DNA of 64,000 bases from Streptomyces antibioticus (GCF_002019855.1 NZ_CM007717.1:62001-126000); one strand, 5' to 3'; positions 1-9,668 are shown, counted from the first letter of the stretch. Numbers and translations are program-made. Notes: generated by a model from the sequence alone, not told the origin.

Positions 1-951
1 ATTCCTTACGCCAAGCTTCTGCTGGCAACAGGGTCGTCGCCGCGTCGCCTGACCATCCCGGGTGCGGAGCTGGACGGCGTGCTGTACCTGCGTCGCGTCG
101 GGGACAGTGAGCGGCTCAGATCCGCTTTCCAGGCGGGAGCGAAGGTTGTCGTGGTGGGTGCGGGCTGGATCGGCCTGGAGACGGCGGCTGCCGCCCGCAT
201 CGCCGGCGCCGAGGTGACCGTTCTCGAGCATTCGGACCTCCCTCTGCTCAAGGTGCTCGGCCGTGAGGCAGCCGAGGTATTCGCCGCGCTGCATACGGAC
301 CACGGGGTCAACCTGCTCCCCAACGTGGAGCTGGACTCCATCACTGGCAACCAGGGGCGCGTGAGCGGAGTACAGCTTGCGGACGGCCGGCACCTCGCGG
401 CGGACACCGTGGTGGTGGGTATCGGCATCACTCCCAATGTCCGGCTTGCTGACGAGGCCGGGCTGAATGTGCAAAACGGGATCGTTACGGACGAACATCT
501 GCAGACTTCGGTCGCGCACATCTACGCGGCGGGCGACGTCGCGAACGCCTACCATCCGCTGTACGGTCGCCATCTCCGCGTCGAGCACTGGTTCAACGCG
601 CTGCATCAGCCGGAGGTCGCCGCCCTCAGCATGCTCGGCGGCAACGCCTCCTACGTCCGGCAGCCGTACTTCTACACCGATCAGTACGACCTGGGTATGG
701 AGTACACCGGCTATACGGAACCCGGCGGCTACGACCGCGTCGTCTTTCGCGGTGACCCCTCCAAGCGCCAGTTCGTCGCCTTCTGGATGGCCGGCCGGCG
801 CGTTGTGGCAGGCATGAGCGTCAACGTCTGGGGTGTCATCGATCCGATCCGCTCCCTCATCTCTGCAGGCTCGGACATCGATGACACACTGCTCGCCGAC
901 CCGGACATCCCGCTGGATCAGCTGACCCCTGACAGCGCCGAACTCCGGTGA
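1..951 (+). CDS. FAD/NAD(P)-dependent oxidoreductase, 5' truncated by window
   Basis: The frame is open from base 1, so the start lies upstream of the window. The visible residues begin with an LLLATGS motif (end of the FAD-binding half), then a second dinucleotide fold with GAGWIGLE (GxGxxG), and the late FAD motif IYAAGDV. The remaining C-terminal part fits the reductase_C domain of ferredoxin/rubredoxin/putidaredoxin reductases. By family knowledge it would pass electrons from NAD(P)H through FAD to a small ferredoxin serving a P450 or dioxygenase. No ferredoxin or oxygenase gene is visible here, so the partner is unknown. It lies on the same strand as the next flavoprotein, with about 150 bases between them that hold a putative ECF41-type promoter. 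The fold is confident; the partner is unknown. Confidence 0.88.
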   Translation: MPYAKLLLATGSSPRRLTIPGAELDGVLYLRRVGDSERLRSAFQAGAKVVVVGAGWIGLETAAAARIAGAEVTVLEHSDLPLLKVLGREAAEVFAALHTDHGVNLLPNVELDSITGNQGRVSGVQLADGRHLAADTVVVGIGITPNVRLADEAGLNVQNGIVTDEHLQTSVAHIYAAGDVANAYHPLYGRHLRVEHWFNALHQPEVAALSMLGGNASYVRQPYFYTDQYDLGMEYTGYTEPGGYDRVVFRGDPSKRQFVAFWMAGRRVVAGMSVNVWGVIDPIRSLISAGSDIDDTLLADPDIPLDQLTPDSAELR

Positions 952-1037
952 ACACTGCCACAGGCACGCTCGGGCATGCCCTGCCGCTGCCGCAGACCGC
1001 TGCGTGACCGCACTTGTGTGGAGACAGCAAACAACCG

Positions 1038-1064
1038 TGTCACAGTTTTGGATGCGCCGTGGTC
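1038..1064 (+). promoter_or_regulatory. Putative ECF41-type promoter (TGTCACA-N16-GGTC)
   Basis: TGTCACA at 1038-1044 and GGTC at 1061-1064, 16 bases apart and 35 bases before the GTG start at 1100. The layout equals that of eight other sites in this window. That it is recognised by an ECF41 sigma is inferred from the known ECF41 motif. Confidence 0.6.
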
Positions 1065-1099
1065 GTAGTAGGTGACACCTGAGGCGATCGGAGTTGACC

Positions 1100-2830
1100 G
1101 TGGCTGTCACTGAACAACGAATTTCCACCATGGTGCTGGTGATCGGCACCGGAGGAGCTGGGCTACGCGCAGCGATCGAGCTGGCCGAAGCCGGTACGGA
1201 CGTCCTCACGGTCGGGAAGCGGGCCAAGGACGACGCCCATACGGCGCTCGCCGCCGGAGGGATCAACGCGGCGCTGGCCACGATGGATCCGCAGGACAGC
1301 TGGCAGCAACATGCGGCCGACACCCTCAAGGAGAGTTACCTGCTCGCCGACCCTCGTACCGTCCAGATCGTCACCCAGGGCGCAGCCCGGGGAATCGACG
1401 ATCTGGAACGGTACGGTATGGCGTTCGCGAGGGAAGAGGACGGCCGTATATCCCAGCGCTTTTTCGGCGCCCACAAGTTCCGGCGCACGGCCTTCGCGGG
1501 CGACTACACGGGACTTGAGATCCAGCGCACGCTCCTCCGACGTGCGGAACAGCTGAACATCCCCGTGCTCGACAGTGTCTACATCACACGGCTCCTGGTC
1601 CACGACGGCGCGGTCTTCGGCGCTTACGGCTTCAATCTGGCCGATGGCACGCGCTATGTGATCCATGCGGACGCTGTCATCCTCGCCGCGGGTGGTCACA
1701 CGCGCATCTGGCGTCGCACGTCATCGCGGCGGGACGAGAATACCGGAGACTCCTTCCGGTTGGCTGTCGAGGCGGGGGCTCGACTGCGCGACGCCGAGCT
1801 GGTGCAGTTCCATCCCTCGGGAATCATCGAACCGGAGAACGCAGCGGGCACACTCGTCAGCGAAGCCGCCCGGGGTGAAGGCGGAATTCTGCGCAACGCG
1901 CTCGGCGAGCGGTTCATGGCCAGGTACGACCCTGAGCGTATGGAGCTGTCCACACGCGACCGGGTGGCTCTGGCCTCTTACACGGAGATCAAGGAGGGAC
2001 GCGGGACTCCCAAGGGCGGTGTCTGGCTTGATGTGTCGCATCTTCCTCGTCAGACGATCATGACGCGGCTTCCTCGCGTGTACCAGACGCTTCTGGATCT
2101 TCAGATGCTGGACATCACCCGCGAGCCGATCGAGATCGCGCCGACTGCGCACTACTCGATGGGCGGGGTCTGGGTGAATCCCAAGGACCACAGCACCGAC
2201 GTGCGAGGCCTCTACGCTATCGGTGAGGCTTCGAGCGGTCTGCACGGCGCCAACCGCCTCGGCGGGAACAGTCTCATCGAACTCCTGGTCTTCGGCCGGC
2301 TCACCGGCCGGGCCGCCGCGGCCTACTCGCGGTCTCTGACCGCGCAGCCTCGATCAGCCTCGGCCATCGCCGAGGCACGGGAGGAGATCGACACTCTGCT
2401 GGCGGCGGATGGCCCGGAGAATGTTCGTGCCCTGCAGCGAGCCATCCGCGACACCATGACCGAACACGCGGGAGTGGTACGCAACGAAGAGGGTCTGCGC
2501 GCCGGGCTTGCCGAACTCTCCGTCATCGAGAAGAGGATGGAGTCCGTCGGCGTTCACCCCGACATCGCCGGCTATCAGGACCTGGCCCATGCCTTCGACC
2601 TGAAGTCTGCTGCCCTTGCGTCCCGAGCAACCCTCGAGGCGGCTCTGGAGCGTCGCGAGACGCGTGGCTGCCACAACCGCAGCGACTACCCCGATCTGGA
2701 TCCCGACCTTCAGGTCAATCTCGTCTGGTCCCCGACAACGGGAGTCAGCCGAGAGAGCATTCCGGCGATCCCGGAGGAGATCACCTCTCTGATGGAAGAG
2801 GTCTCGACCGATGGGAAGCTCGCCGAGTGA
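1100..2830 (+). CDS. FAD-binding protein of the SdhA/FrdA/L-aspartate oxidase family
   Basis: A flavoprotein of about 576 residues. An N-terminal GTGGAGLRAA dinucleotide motif binds FAD. The middle carries QFHPSG and HYSMGGVWV, and later LYAIGEA and GANRLGGNSL, all hallmarks of succinate dehydrogenase/fumarate reductase/aspartate oxidase catalytic subunits. The C-terminal RGCHNRSDYP corresponds to the substrate-arginine segment. No iron-sulfur or membrane-anchor subunit is adjacent, so a free-standing fumarate reductase- or aspartate oxidase-like role is more likely than a Complex II subunit. I chose GTG at 1100 because GGAG at 1090-1093 is six bases upstream; the TTG at 1094 directly abuts that ribosome site. 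A putative ECF41 promoter precedes it. Confidence 0.85.
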   Translation: MAVTEQRISTMVLVIGTGGAGLRAAIELAEAGTDVLTVGKRAKDDAHTALAAGGINAALATMDPQDSWQQHAADTLKESYLLADPRTVQIVTQGAARGIDDLERYGMAFAREEDGRISQRFFGAHKFRRTAFAGDYTGLEIQRTLLRRAEQLNIPVLDSVYITRLLVHDGAVFGAYGFNLADGTRYVIHADAVILAAGGHTRIWRRTSSRRDENTGDSFRLAVEAGARLRDAELVQFHPSGIIEPENAAGTLVSEAARGEGGILRNALGERFMARYDPERMELSTRDRVALASYTEIKEGRGTPKGGVWLDVSHLPRQTIMTRLPRVYQTLLDLQMLDITREPIEIAPTAHYSMGGVWVNPKDHSTDVRGLYAIGEASSGLHGANRLGGNSLIELLVFGRLTGRAAAAYSRSLTAQPRSASAIAEAREEIDTLLAADGPENVRALQRAIRDTMTEHAGVVRNEEGLRAGLAELSVIEKRMESVGVHPDIAGYQDLAHAFDLKSAALASRATLEAALERRETRGCHNRSDYPDLDPDLQVNLVWSPTTGVSRESIPAIPEEITSLMEEVSTDGKLAE

Positions 2831-2868
2831 GCTGCCGGCCTGAACCCGTGCACTCGAGACGAACAGCT

Positions 2869-2895
2869 TGTCACAACTAGAGCAGTTCCCCTGTC
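2869..2895 (+). promoter_or_regulatory. Putative ECF41-type promoter (TGTCACA-N16-TGTC)
   Basis: TGTCACA at 2869-2875, then 16 bases, then TGTC at 2892-2895. It lies 84 bases before the ATG of the NmrA-like gene. NAD-binding epimerase-like genes are among the usual ECF41 sigma targets, which supports the reading. Confidence 0.62.
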
Positions 2896-2979
2896 TCTTT
2901 ACCAGAGAAAGAAACCGGCGTTCGCAGGAGTCCCGTGTGGGACGCGTAGACGCCGACAGCCCCCTGAGAGGAATCTGTT

Positions 2980-3726
2980 ATGAAGGTCGTAGTGATCGGT
3001 GGCACGGGGCTCATCGGCTCGAAGGTGGTCGCCAGGCTCAGCGAGCACGGCCACGAGGCCGTGGCCGCCGCGCCCAACACCGGCGTCAACACCCTGACGG
3101 GTGAGGGGCTCGCAGAAGTGCTGCAGGGAGCATCTGTCGTCATCGACGTCTCCAACTCCCCTTCGTTCGAGGAGAGGGCCGTCATGGACTTCTTCCACAC
3201 GTGCACGACCAACCTGCTCGAGGCGGAGGCCCAAGCCGGCGTGACGCACCATCTGGCCCTGTCCGTCGTGGGTACGGAGCGCCTCCAGGGCAGCGCCTAC
3301 TTCAGGGCCAAGCAGGCCCAGGAGAAGCTGATCAAGGAGTCGGGCCTCCCCTACTCCATCGTTCACTCCACCCAGTTCTTCGAGTTCATCAAGGCCATCG
3401 CCGCCGAGGCCACCGACGGCGACACCGTGCGCCTGTCCCCCGCCAAGTTCCAGCCCATCGCCTCTGACGATGTAGCCGCCGTTGTCGGCCGTACCGCGGT
3501 GGGCACCCCCGTCAACGGTGTGGTGGAGGTCGCGGGTCCCGAGGCGTTCCAGCTCGACGAGCTGATCCGCAAGGGGCTGGCGGCCAAGAACGACCCCCGC
3601 ACTGTGGTCACCGACGAACACGCGACGTACTTCGGCACCGAGCTGAAGGAGTCGACCCTCCTGCCGGGACCGGACGCCATCATCGCCAAGACCAGGTTCG
3701 CCGACTGGATCGCGCAGCAGGGCTGA
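2980..3726 (+). CDS. NmrA-like NAD(P)-binding protein (atypical SDR)
   Basis: A 248-residue atypical short-chain dehydrogenase-like protein. The N-terminal VVVIGGTGLIGSKV is the GxxGxxG NAD(P)-binding loop. The YFRAKQAQE segment retains the lysine of the fold, but no clear YxxxK active site is visible. Family members are NAD(P)H-sensing or quinone-reductase-like proteins and include the 'epimerase' class often controlled by ECF41 sigma factors. AGAGGA lies seven bases before the ATG. It stands alone between a putative ECF41 promoter and a strong terminator, so it is probably monocistronic. Confidence 0.85.
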   Translation: MKVVVIGGTGLIGSKVVARLSEHGHEAVAAAPNTGVNTLTGEGLAEVLQGASVVIDVSNSPSFEERAVMDFFHTCTTNLLEAEAQAGVTHHLALSVVGTERLQGSAYFRAKQAQEKLIKESGLPYSIVHSTQFFEFIKAIAAEATDGDTVRLSPAKFQPIASDDVAAVVGRTAVGTPVNGVVEVAGPEAFQLDELIRKGLAAKNDPRTVVTDEHATYFGTELKESTLLPGPDAIIAKTRFADWIAQQG

Positions 3727-3736
3727 CGTCCTCGGC

Positions 3737-3777
3737 GGTGGCCCCTGCCCGTCGGAGGGCAGTCGGCAGGGGCCACC
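3737..3777 (+). terminator. Rho-independent-like terminator after NmrA-like gene
   Basis: A perfect 13-base inverted repeat, arms at 3737-3749 and 3765-3777 with a 15-base loop, begins 10 bases after the stop. There is no clear T-run, which is usual for Streptomyces terminators. Confidence 0.75.
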
Positions 3778-3839
3778 CGCCCTCCACAGCATTCATTTAT
3801 CTCCTCGCCAACACCGTTGCACGAAAGAATTGTCCGGCC

Positions 3840-4415
3840 ATGTTCAACCGAAAGAGCTTCACGCTGCTGTCGATGCCGCCGCGCAATGGACTGTCCGGCC
3901 TTTACACCATCGACAGAACGCGTAGCACCGTAGGATTCTCCGTCCACCACGCCATGGCCTCCCATGCCCAGGGCGAGTTCACGGAGTTCGAAGGTCTCAT
4001 CAAGATCGGCGGAAACCGCAGCCGGTCCGAGGCTTATCTCAGTGTTCAAACCTACAGTGCCGAAACCGGATCCCCTTCACTCAACGCACAGGTCAGCGGG
4101 GCCGAATTTCTCGATGCTACAACGTTTCCTCTGATGAGTTTCCGGTCGAATGGCTACCTCGACACGCGGGCCGAGCGTCTCCGGCTTTCCGGCTTCTTCA
4201 GGATTAAGGACATCGAGTTGCCAGTTCCCGTCGACCTGGCATTCGTGGAAGCAAGTCATGACAAACGGGGTCAGGAGCGTGTGAATTTCGAGGGCACGGT
4301 TGACCTGCTGTCATCCGACTGGGGACTTGACTGGGCCACGAGCCCGCTCAGCTACAAGATGAGGCTGCGCCTCGGGATCTCCGCAGTACGACTCGATCCA
4401 GCCCGGGCTGCCTGA
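3840..4415 (+). CDS. YceI family protein
   Basis: A 191-residue protein with the YceI pattern: GLYTIDRTRSTVGFSVHH near the start, GEFTEFEG, and the later KDIELPVPVDL and VNFEGTVDL strands of the lipocalin-like barrel that binds polyisoprenoid or amphiphilic ligands. An N-terminal ATG at 3840 fits the family length of about 190 residues; upstream in-frame codons lie in the terminator region and were excluded. No signal peptide is evident, so a cytoplasmic location is likely, as for many actinobacterial members. It runs toward the LuxR/TrmB gene on the other strand, 34 bases away. Confidence 0.82.
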   Translation: MFNRKSFTLLSMPPRNGLSGLYTIDRTRSTVGFSVHHAMASHAQGEFTEFEGLIKIGGNRSRSEAYLSVQTYSAETGSPSLNAQVSGAEFLDATTFPLMSFRSNGYLDTRAERLRLSGFFRIKDIELPVPVDLAFVEASHDKRGQERVNFEGTVDLLSSDWGLDWATSPLSYKMRLRLGISAVRLDPARAA

Positions 4416-4449
4416 GAGGTCATGGTCGAGGCTGGCGGTCAGGCTCTCT

Positions 4450-5433
4450 TCACAGCCACGCTCGACGAGCTGCATACCAGGCGAGCTGCATGCGCGTCTC
4501 CGCGTCGGCCAGTTCCATCATGCGCTGGATATGGCGTTGGACTGTGCGCCGGCTCAGTCCGAGCTGGGATGCGATGGCCTTGTCGGTCACTCCGGCCACC
4601 AGCAAAGACAGCAGCTTTTGGTCGACAGGGCTGAGTGGGGAGGGCGACCCGGCCTCGCCGTTTTCTCCAGCCTGATCGCTGCCGTCCAAGCGCAAGGGGA
4701 CCGCGTCCTGCCAGTAGCGCTCGAAGAGAGCGATCAACGCGCTCAGAAGATTGCTGTCTCTGACCAGTGCAGTGGTGGGCTCGCTCGGGCTTCCCGCGGG
4801 GCCGCCCGGCACGAGCGGGAAGAGGGCGACGGATCGGTCGGCGATGGCGAGCCGCAGCGGAAGGTGCGGGGCCGACCGGGCGACTTCGCCGGCTCGCATC
4901 CCTGCTACGACGTTGTCCACGGCACCTTCGTCATCGAAGAACGCCGTCTCATAAAGCGCGCGGTAGCGGACGCCACGCGCGAGCGCTTCGAACTCTTCCG
5001 CATTGCTGCCTGAGGGCATGGCCACGTAGTGGGCCTTGCAGAACCAGAGCATCTCGTGCTGGGCGCTGTTTTGGATCTGCCGTAGTTGCTGACGCAGTGC
5101 CTCCGCTCCGGTGATGACCTCCAGGAGCTGGCTCGCGTCGTGCCGGCGCCGTGTCTCCTGGTAGGCCTCGATCAGTTGGGCTGCCTCGATTCTCGCGAGA
5201 TCCAGTGCTTCGGCGCTCCGTTTCAGTCGGGGCAGCAGGGCCACGTCAGGAGGAGCAGCGCTGAAGTGACGTGGTGTTTCGTCGGTGTGACTGGCCAGGC
5301 CGGTCGCGATGAGCACATCGAGGGTCCGTGCCGCTTTCTCTTGGGAAAGGCCCGTCCGCAGTGCGACGTCTTTGGCGCTTACGCGCCCGGACAGGACGAG
5401 TAGGCGGTAGACGGCTTCTTCTGCCGGTGACAT
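4450..5433 (-). CDS. TrmB-like/LuxR-type transcriptional regulator
   Basis: A 327-residue DNA-binding protein. Residues 1-60 form a TrmB/MarR-like winged helix (SPAEEAVYRLLVLSGRVSAKD). The middle is a ligand- or effector-type region seen in Streptomyces TrmB-LuxR hybrids. The C-terminal 65 residues are a LuxR helix-turn-helix (LSPVDQKLLSLLVAGVTDKA, then QLGLSRRTVQRHIQRMM). The start is ATG at 5433 with GGAAG eight bases upstream; a longer reading frame has no ribosome site. No receiver domain is present, so it is not a two-component response regulator. The target is unknown; the adjacent protease gene on the same strand is a candidate. Confidence 0.83.
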   Translation of the reverse strand: MSPAEEAVYRLLVLSGRVSAKDVALRTGLSQEKAARTLDVLIATGLASHTDETPRHFSAAPPDVALLPRLKRSAEALDLARIEAAQLIEAYQETRRRHDASQLLEVITGAEALRQQLRQIQNSAQHEMLWFCKAHYVAMPSGSNAEEFEALARGVRYRALYETAFFDDEGAVDNVVAGMRAGEVARSAPHLPLRLAIADRSVALFPLVPGGPAGSPSEPTTALVRDSNLLSALIALFERYWQDAVPLRLDGSDQAGENGEAGSPSPLSPVDQKLLSLLVAGVTDKAIASQLGLSRRTVQRHIQRMMELADAETRMQLAWYAARRAWL

Positions 5434-5564
5434 GCCGGCGACTTCCAGAGAAACGGCCGCCCTCCCCAGAACCCAGCGGCTGCGACAGTTGAAGACTGTA
5501 CTACAACATGTGATCCGGTGGGGCGGGCGAGGGCAGGTGCCGCTGCCCACCCCACCGATCCATG

Positions 5565-8500
5565 TCAGTTACGCACCGAGTAGGCGCGTTGCACCGTCTG
5601 CCTCACGACGCTCCCATCGGCGGCAGTGGCTGTGAACCGCAGGCTCACGTACGCGCTTCCGCGTACGGACGACCGTCCGACTTGGGCGTCGAAGGCGTTG
5701 CGGCCGTGGCCGCGTACCGTCGCTTGCGCCCAGGTCCTGCCGTCGTTGTACGAGGCCTCGACTCGTACAACGACGCCACGCGGAACCGGCAGCCCATCCT
5801 GGGCACGGACCTTCACACCGATCGTGGTTGTTCGCGCGGACCGGACGGTGTTGTGGGCATCGACTGGTACGTCGTAGTCGAGTTGAAGCAAGGAGAGGGG
5901 CGTGGCCTGGGTCGTCCGACCCGAGCGGAAGGACCAGGAGGTGGTGGTGGCCGTGCCGTACTTCCAGTCTTTCGAAGTCCGCGACGTGGTCAGCTCCAGG
6001 CGGTACGTCGCGGGGGCCGCAGGCACTTCCACATCCGTCCAGGCTCCGCCGATCTCCCCGACCTTCACGCCGTCCCGGTAGAGCTGGGCGGTTGCGCTGT
6101 CACCGACCGCATACGCGGCGGAGGTTCCGATACCTCCGTCTCCGAGCACCAGCAGGCGGGACCAGTGACCGTTCTGCGAATCAGTGAACTCTGGTACGCG
6201 CAGGCGAAGTTGATCGCCCTCGCGTACGGTCGGCGTCTGGAAGTGGGCCGGGATGGACGGTCGGACGACGGCTCCTTGCCAGGTCTCTTGTGCATGCGTG
6301 CCGGGCTTGTAGGTGCGCGGTGTGTCCTGTAGGCCGACCACAAGCGGCACGTCGATGTCGTACGTCGTGGTGTGGTGCACGAGGTGCTGCCAACTGGTGT
6401 CGTCCGCGCTGATGTATTCGGTCCGCCTGAACCCGGTCGGTGTGAAGCGGGTGTACTGGAGCCAGGCCGTGTCCTGATAGGGGCGCCTGCCGAAGCGCTG
6501 TTCACTGGCCCAGCCGCTGCCTCCGTTGTCGGCGTAGGTGGTGTTGACAACAGCGCTGTTCCTCTCAGAAACGGTGTATTCCACGTGCTGGGGAATGCGC
6601 TGTTTCGACACCTGCATGACGTCATAGAGGTAAGGGCTTGCGGCCGTACCGGAGAACGTGACCGTGGTCGGGTGGGCACGGGCCCGTGCGACTAGCTGTG
6701 CGCCGTCGCTCGCACCGACGCGAACGGTAGGAAGGGCCCATCGGTCGCCGTTGGGCGACCAGCGTGTCCAGCCGCTGTCGGTGAAGTGCACCAGCATGAG
6801 TACACGGACTCCGGCATCGGCTGCCTTCTGGGCCAGCTCCTTCTCATCGACGCTGCTGTTGTTGGTGACGAGGGCCAGGCGGCCGCGGGCGTGGGTGAAA
6901 GAGGGGCGGGCAGCGTCGCCTGCTTCCACCGCCCTCAGCGTCGCCCCGCGGTCCCCCAACAGGGGCGACGCCGGCATGTAGCAGGCGTCCGGGGCGGACT
7001 GGGTTCCGGGCACTCTCAAGGTGAGGAGCGGCGCGACGAGCTGCCACCGGGAGGCGAACTCGAACGTTCCCTTCGTCACGGTGTCGGTCGGGCTGATGTA
7101 CAACCGTTTGGCGACGTCGAAATACATGGTGCCCGCGGTCAGGCTCTGGCCGTCGAGCTGTCGGTGGGTCTGGTAGCTCAGGATGCCGCGTTGCTCCGCC
7201 GGCTTCGGTGTGTGAATGGTGACCGGGGTGGTGTGCCGCGCGTCGAGTGTGACGGTCCTGTCTTTGGTGACCTCGACCTGGGGCAGGACGACCTGGCGCA
7301 GCTCGTCGCCGTCGCGGGCTTTGTCGACGGTGGCGTAGTCCAGCTGGTAGACGCCTTCCTCGACTTCGGTGGCAGCGTTGTCGGGATCTGTGTAGCCGAC
7401 GAATCCGTCGGCGCCCCAGATGGTGGGAAGGGCCGGGACGCGCTTGCCGTCCTTGTCGTACGTCTTGAGGGTGATCCGGTGCACCGGACCGTGGACGACC
7501 AGGCTGAGTGTGGTGTGTACGGCGGTTTTCCCGTCCGCAGTGGTCGCAGTGACGTAGCCGGAGTATTTGCCCTGCCGGGCCTTGGCGGGATCGACGGTGA
7601 GTGGAACCTTAACTGTGCTGTGAGCGGGAACGCGCACGGAGGTGGAATGAAGTCGCACCGATCCCTCCGCCGGAGTCGTGCCGCCCGGGGTTGCCAGCCG
7701 CAGGGTGAGCGCCAGCGTGATGTCGGCTTGTGAGCGGTTCGTGTAGCGAAGGGGGACCGTACGGGCGTCTCCGGAGCCGGTCTCGAAGGAGCCCAGCGCG
7801 ACGCCACCGGTGGCCGTCACCGGGCTCAGTACCGCGGCGGGCAGGTCGATTCGGCCCCCGCCCTGCTCGCTGGGCTTCTGTCCTGTGACCGTGTGGGCTG
7901 TGCTGGTCAGGGCATCCTTGAGTCGGGAACCCGTCCAGTCGGGGTGGCGTTGGGCGAGAAGTGCGGCGGCGCCTGCAACATGGGGGGTGGCCATGGACGT
8001 GCCTGAGGCTGCTACGTAGTTCGCGTCGACCGGGTGGCCCATCGTGGTCCCCGCGGCCCGGGCCGCAACGATGGCGACGCCGGGCGCTGTCACATCGGGT
8101 TTGACGGCGCCGTCGCCCAGGCGGGGGCCGCGGCTGGAGAATGCGGCAAGGGAGTCGTCCCGGTCCACTGCGCCGACCGTGAGAGCGGCGTCCGCTGCCC
8201 CCGGGGAGTTGATGCTGCCCGATCCCCGCTCGCCGCTGTTGCCTGCGGCGACTACGAACAGAGCGCCCGTGCGCTCACTGAGTTCGTTCACTGCGAGGCT
8301 CATCGGGTCCGTGCCGTCGGTGGCCTCGTCTGAGCCAAGGCTCATGTTGACGACCTGGGCGCCCTGTGCCGTGGCCCACTCCATGCCGGCGATGACCTGG
8401 GACTCGCTGCCGAACCCGTCGTCGCCAAGGACCTTGCCGACCAGCAACTGGGCAGCGGGGGCCACGCCCTTGCGCGTCCCGCCGGAGGCAGCCCCCGTGC

Positions 8501-9332
8501 CGCCGACGATCGACGCGACATGGGTTCCGTGACCGAAGACGTCGTTGGTGTCGGGGCTGCCGGAGAAGTTCGCAGCCTCGGCGATCCTCCCTTTCAGGTC
8601 CGGGTGAGTTTGGTCCACCCCGGTGTCCAGCACTGCGACTTTGACACCTTCACCGTGGTAGCCGGCCTCCCACACCGCCGGTGCGCCGATCTGGGCTGTG
8701 CTGCGGTCCAGCGCGGCGTTCACCCGGCTGTCGAGCCACACCCGAGGAGTCGCCTTGAGTTCCGAGGAACTCATCTGGCTGTCGTTGCCGCTGAGTTCCT
8801 TCCAGAACGTGCCGAGACGGCTCTCGGGCACCCGGACCGACTGAGCGCCGATGCTGTCGAGCCGAAGGGGCGGCGAACCGTCTGCGGTGAGTGACGTCAG
8901 CCGTCGGAACACGGAGGTTCCTACCCCGTCCGGCTGTTGCACGATGAGTGGAAGTTCGCTGGTGTGGGCGGAGTCGTAGTGCTGGGCCACGAGAGCCGTC
9001 ACGTCGAAGAGGTTCCGGTCGAGCCGGCCGGCTGCGACCAGGTTGTCGGCATCGGACGGGACTACCGTCAGGTGCCCGTTCTCTTCGAAGGTCCGGAAGA
9101 GGATGTGCCGCCGTCCTGGACCAGGCTGGACCGACGCGACGTGCTTCCCGTTGGCCGACGTATCGATGGTCACACTGTCGCCGGTGACCAGGCGTACCGT
9201 CGCACCACTAACCGGCTTGGCCGTCATCTTGCCGGATCCGGCATCGTCAGCGCGGGCGGACGCCGGTGTCACAACGCCTGCCATCAGCGCGAGCCCGGCC
9301 GATATTGCCGCCATCAGGCGGATCCGTCTCAT
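5565..9332 (-). CDS. Secreted S8 (subtilisin-like) serine protease, large multidomain
   Basis: A 1255-residue exported protease. It opens with a signal peptide (MRRIRL, hydrophobic core, cut near ASARAD at residues 26-29), followed by a propeptide of about 190 residues. The S8 catalytic domain spans about 220-530: Asp236 in VAVLDTGVD, His268 in GHGTHVAS, oxyanion Asn365 in AAGNSG, and Ser446 in GTSMATPHVAG. About 700 residues of beta-rich C-terminal domains follow, including a PA-like insert (GRLALVTNNSS). ATG at 9332 was chosen because AGGAAAGG is ten bases upstream and the signal peptide begins there. Subtilases of this size act outside the cell. A weak ECF41-like site lies upstream. Confidence 0.93.
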   Translation of the reverse strand: MRRIRLMAAISAGLALMAGVVTPASARADDAGSGKMTAKPVSGATVRLVTGDSVTIDTSANGKHVASVQPGPGRRHILFRTFEENGHLTVVPSDADNLVAAGRLDRNLFDVTALVAQHYDSAHTSELPLIVQQPDGVGTSVFRRLTSLTADGSPPLRLDSIGAQSVRVPESRLGTFWKELSGNDSQMSSSELKATPRVWLDSRVNAALDRSTAQIGAPAVWEAGYHGEGVKVAVLDTGVDQTHPDLKGRIAEAANFSGSPDTNDVFGHGTHVASIVGGTGAASGGTRKGVAPAAQLLVGKVLGDDGFGSESQVIAGMEWATAQGAQVVNMSLGSDEATDGTDPMSLAVNELSERTGALFVVAAGNSGERGSGSINSPGAADAALTVGAVDRDDSLAAFSSRGPRLGDGAVKPDVTAPGVAIVAARAAGTTMGHPVDANYVAASGTSMATPHVAGAAALLAQRHPDWTGSRLKDALTSTAHTVTGQKPSEQGGGRIDLPAAVLSPVTATGGVALGSFETGSGDARTVPLRYTNRSQADITLALTLRLATPGGTTPAEGSVRLHSTSVRVPAHSTVKVPLTVDPAKARQGKYSGYVTATTADGKTAVHTTLSLVVHGPVHRITLKTYDKDGKRVPALPTIWGADGFVGYTDPDNAATEVEEGVYQLDYATVDKARDGDELRQVVLPQVEVTKDRTVTLDARHTTPVTIHTPKPAEQRGILSYQTHRQLDGQSLTAGTMYFDVAKRLYISPTDTVTKGTFEFASRWQLVAPLLTLRVPGTQSAPDACYMPASPLLGDRGATLRAVEAGDAARPSFTHARGRLALVTNNSSVDEKELAQKAADAGVRVLMLVHFTDSGWTRWSPNGDRWALPTVRVGASDGAQLVARARAHPTTVTFSGTAASPYLYDVMQVSKQRIPQHVEYTVSERNSAVVNTTYADNGGSGWASEQRFGRRPYQDTAWLQYTRFTPTGFRRTEYISADDTSWQHLVHHTTTYDIDVPLVVGLQDTPRTYKPGTHAQETWQGAVVRPSIPAHFQTPTVREGDQLRLRVPEFTDSQNGHWSRLLVLGDGGIGTSAAYAVGDSATAQLYRDGVKVGEIGGAWTDVEVPAAPATYRLELTTSRTSKDWKYGTATTTSWSFRSGRTTQATPLSLLQLDYDVPVDAHNTVRSARTTTIGVKVRAQDGLPVPRGVVVRVEASYNDGRTWAQATVRGHGRNAFDAQVGRSSVRGSAYVSLRFTATAADGSVVRQTVQRAYSVRN

Positions 9333-9407
9333 CAGTCTCGTGCCTTTCCTCGAACGCGGTGAGCTGTTCACGCGGTTGTCAGGATCCGGTTCTCGCGAGC
9401 CGAGTGT

Positions 9408-9436
9408 CACGGGATTCCACTGGCACAGGTGTGACA
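9408..9436 (-). promoter_or_regulatory. Weak ECF41-like site upstream of S8 protease
   Basis: On the minus strand TGTCACA reads 9436 to 9430, but at N16 the bases are CCCG; a CGTG appears only at N18. The site is 76 bases from the protease ATG. It is listed because of the exact -35 box and its position, with low confidence. Confidence 0.3.
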
Positions 9437-9668
9437 TGTCGCAACGGCGCCACACACTCCCGGCGGAGCCGGCCGGGAACGGGGCAGCCGCGCCCTGCCC
9501 CCGGGGACGGTGTCGGACGGTGGGCGGTTCGATCTCGAGTTTGACCAGGCGTTCCAGCTTGGCGCGGGTGCCAAAGCTGGTCGACGTTGACGACGACAGC
9601 GTCGGTCTCGTGCGTCACCGCGGGGTGGTTCCGGGTCAAGCCCACGATGTCTCTGCGCAGGAGACGAC
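9437..9668. other. Intergenic stretch upstream of protease
   Basis: No open frame here has coding character and no repeat was seen. It separates the protease promoter region from the next putative promoter at 9669. Confidence 0.4.
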
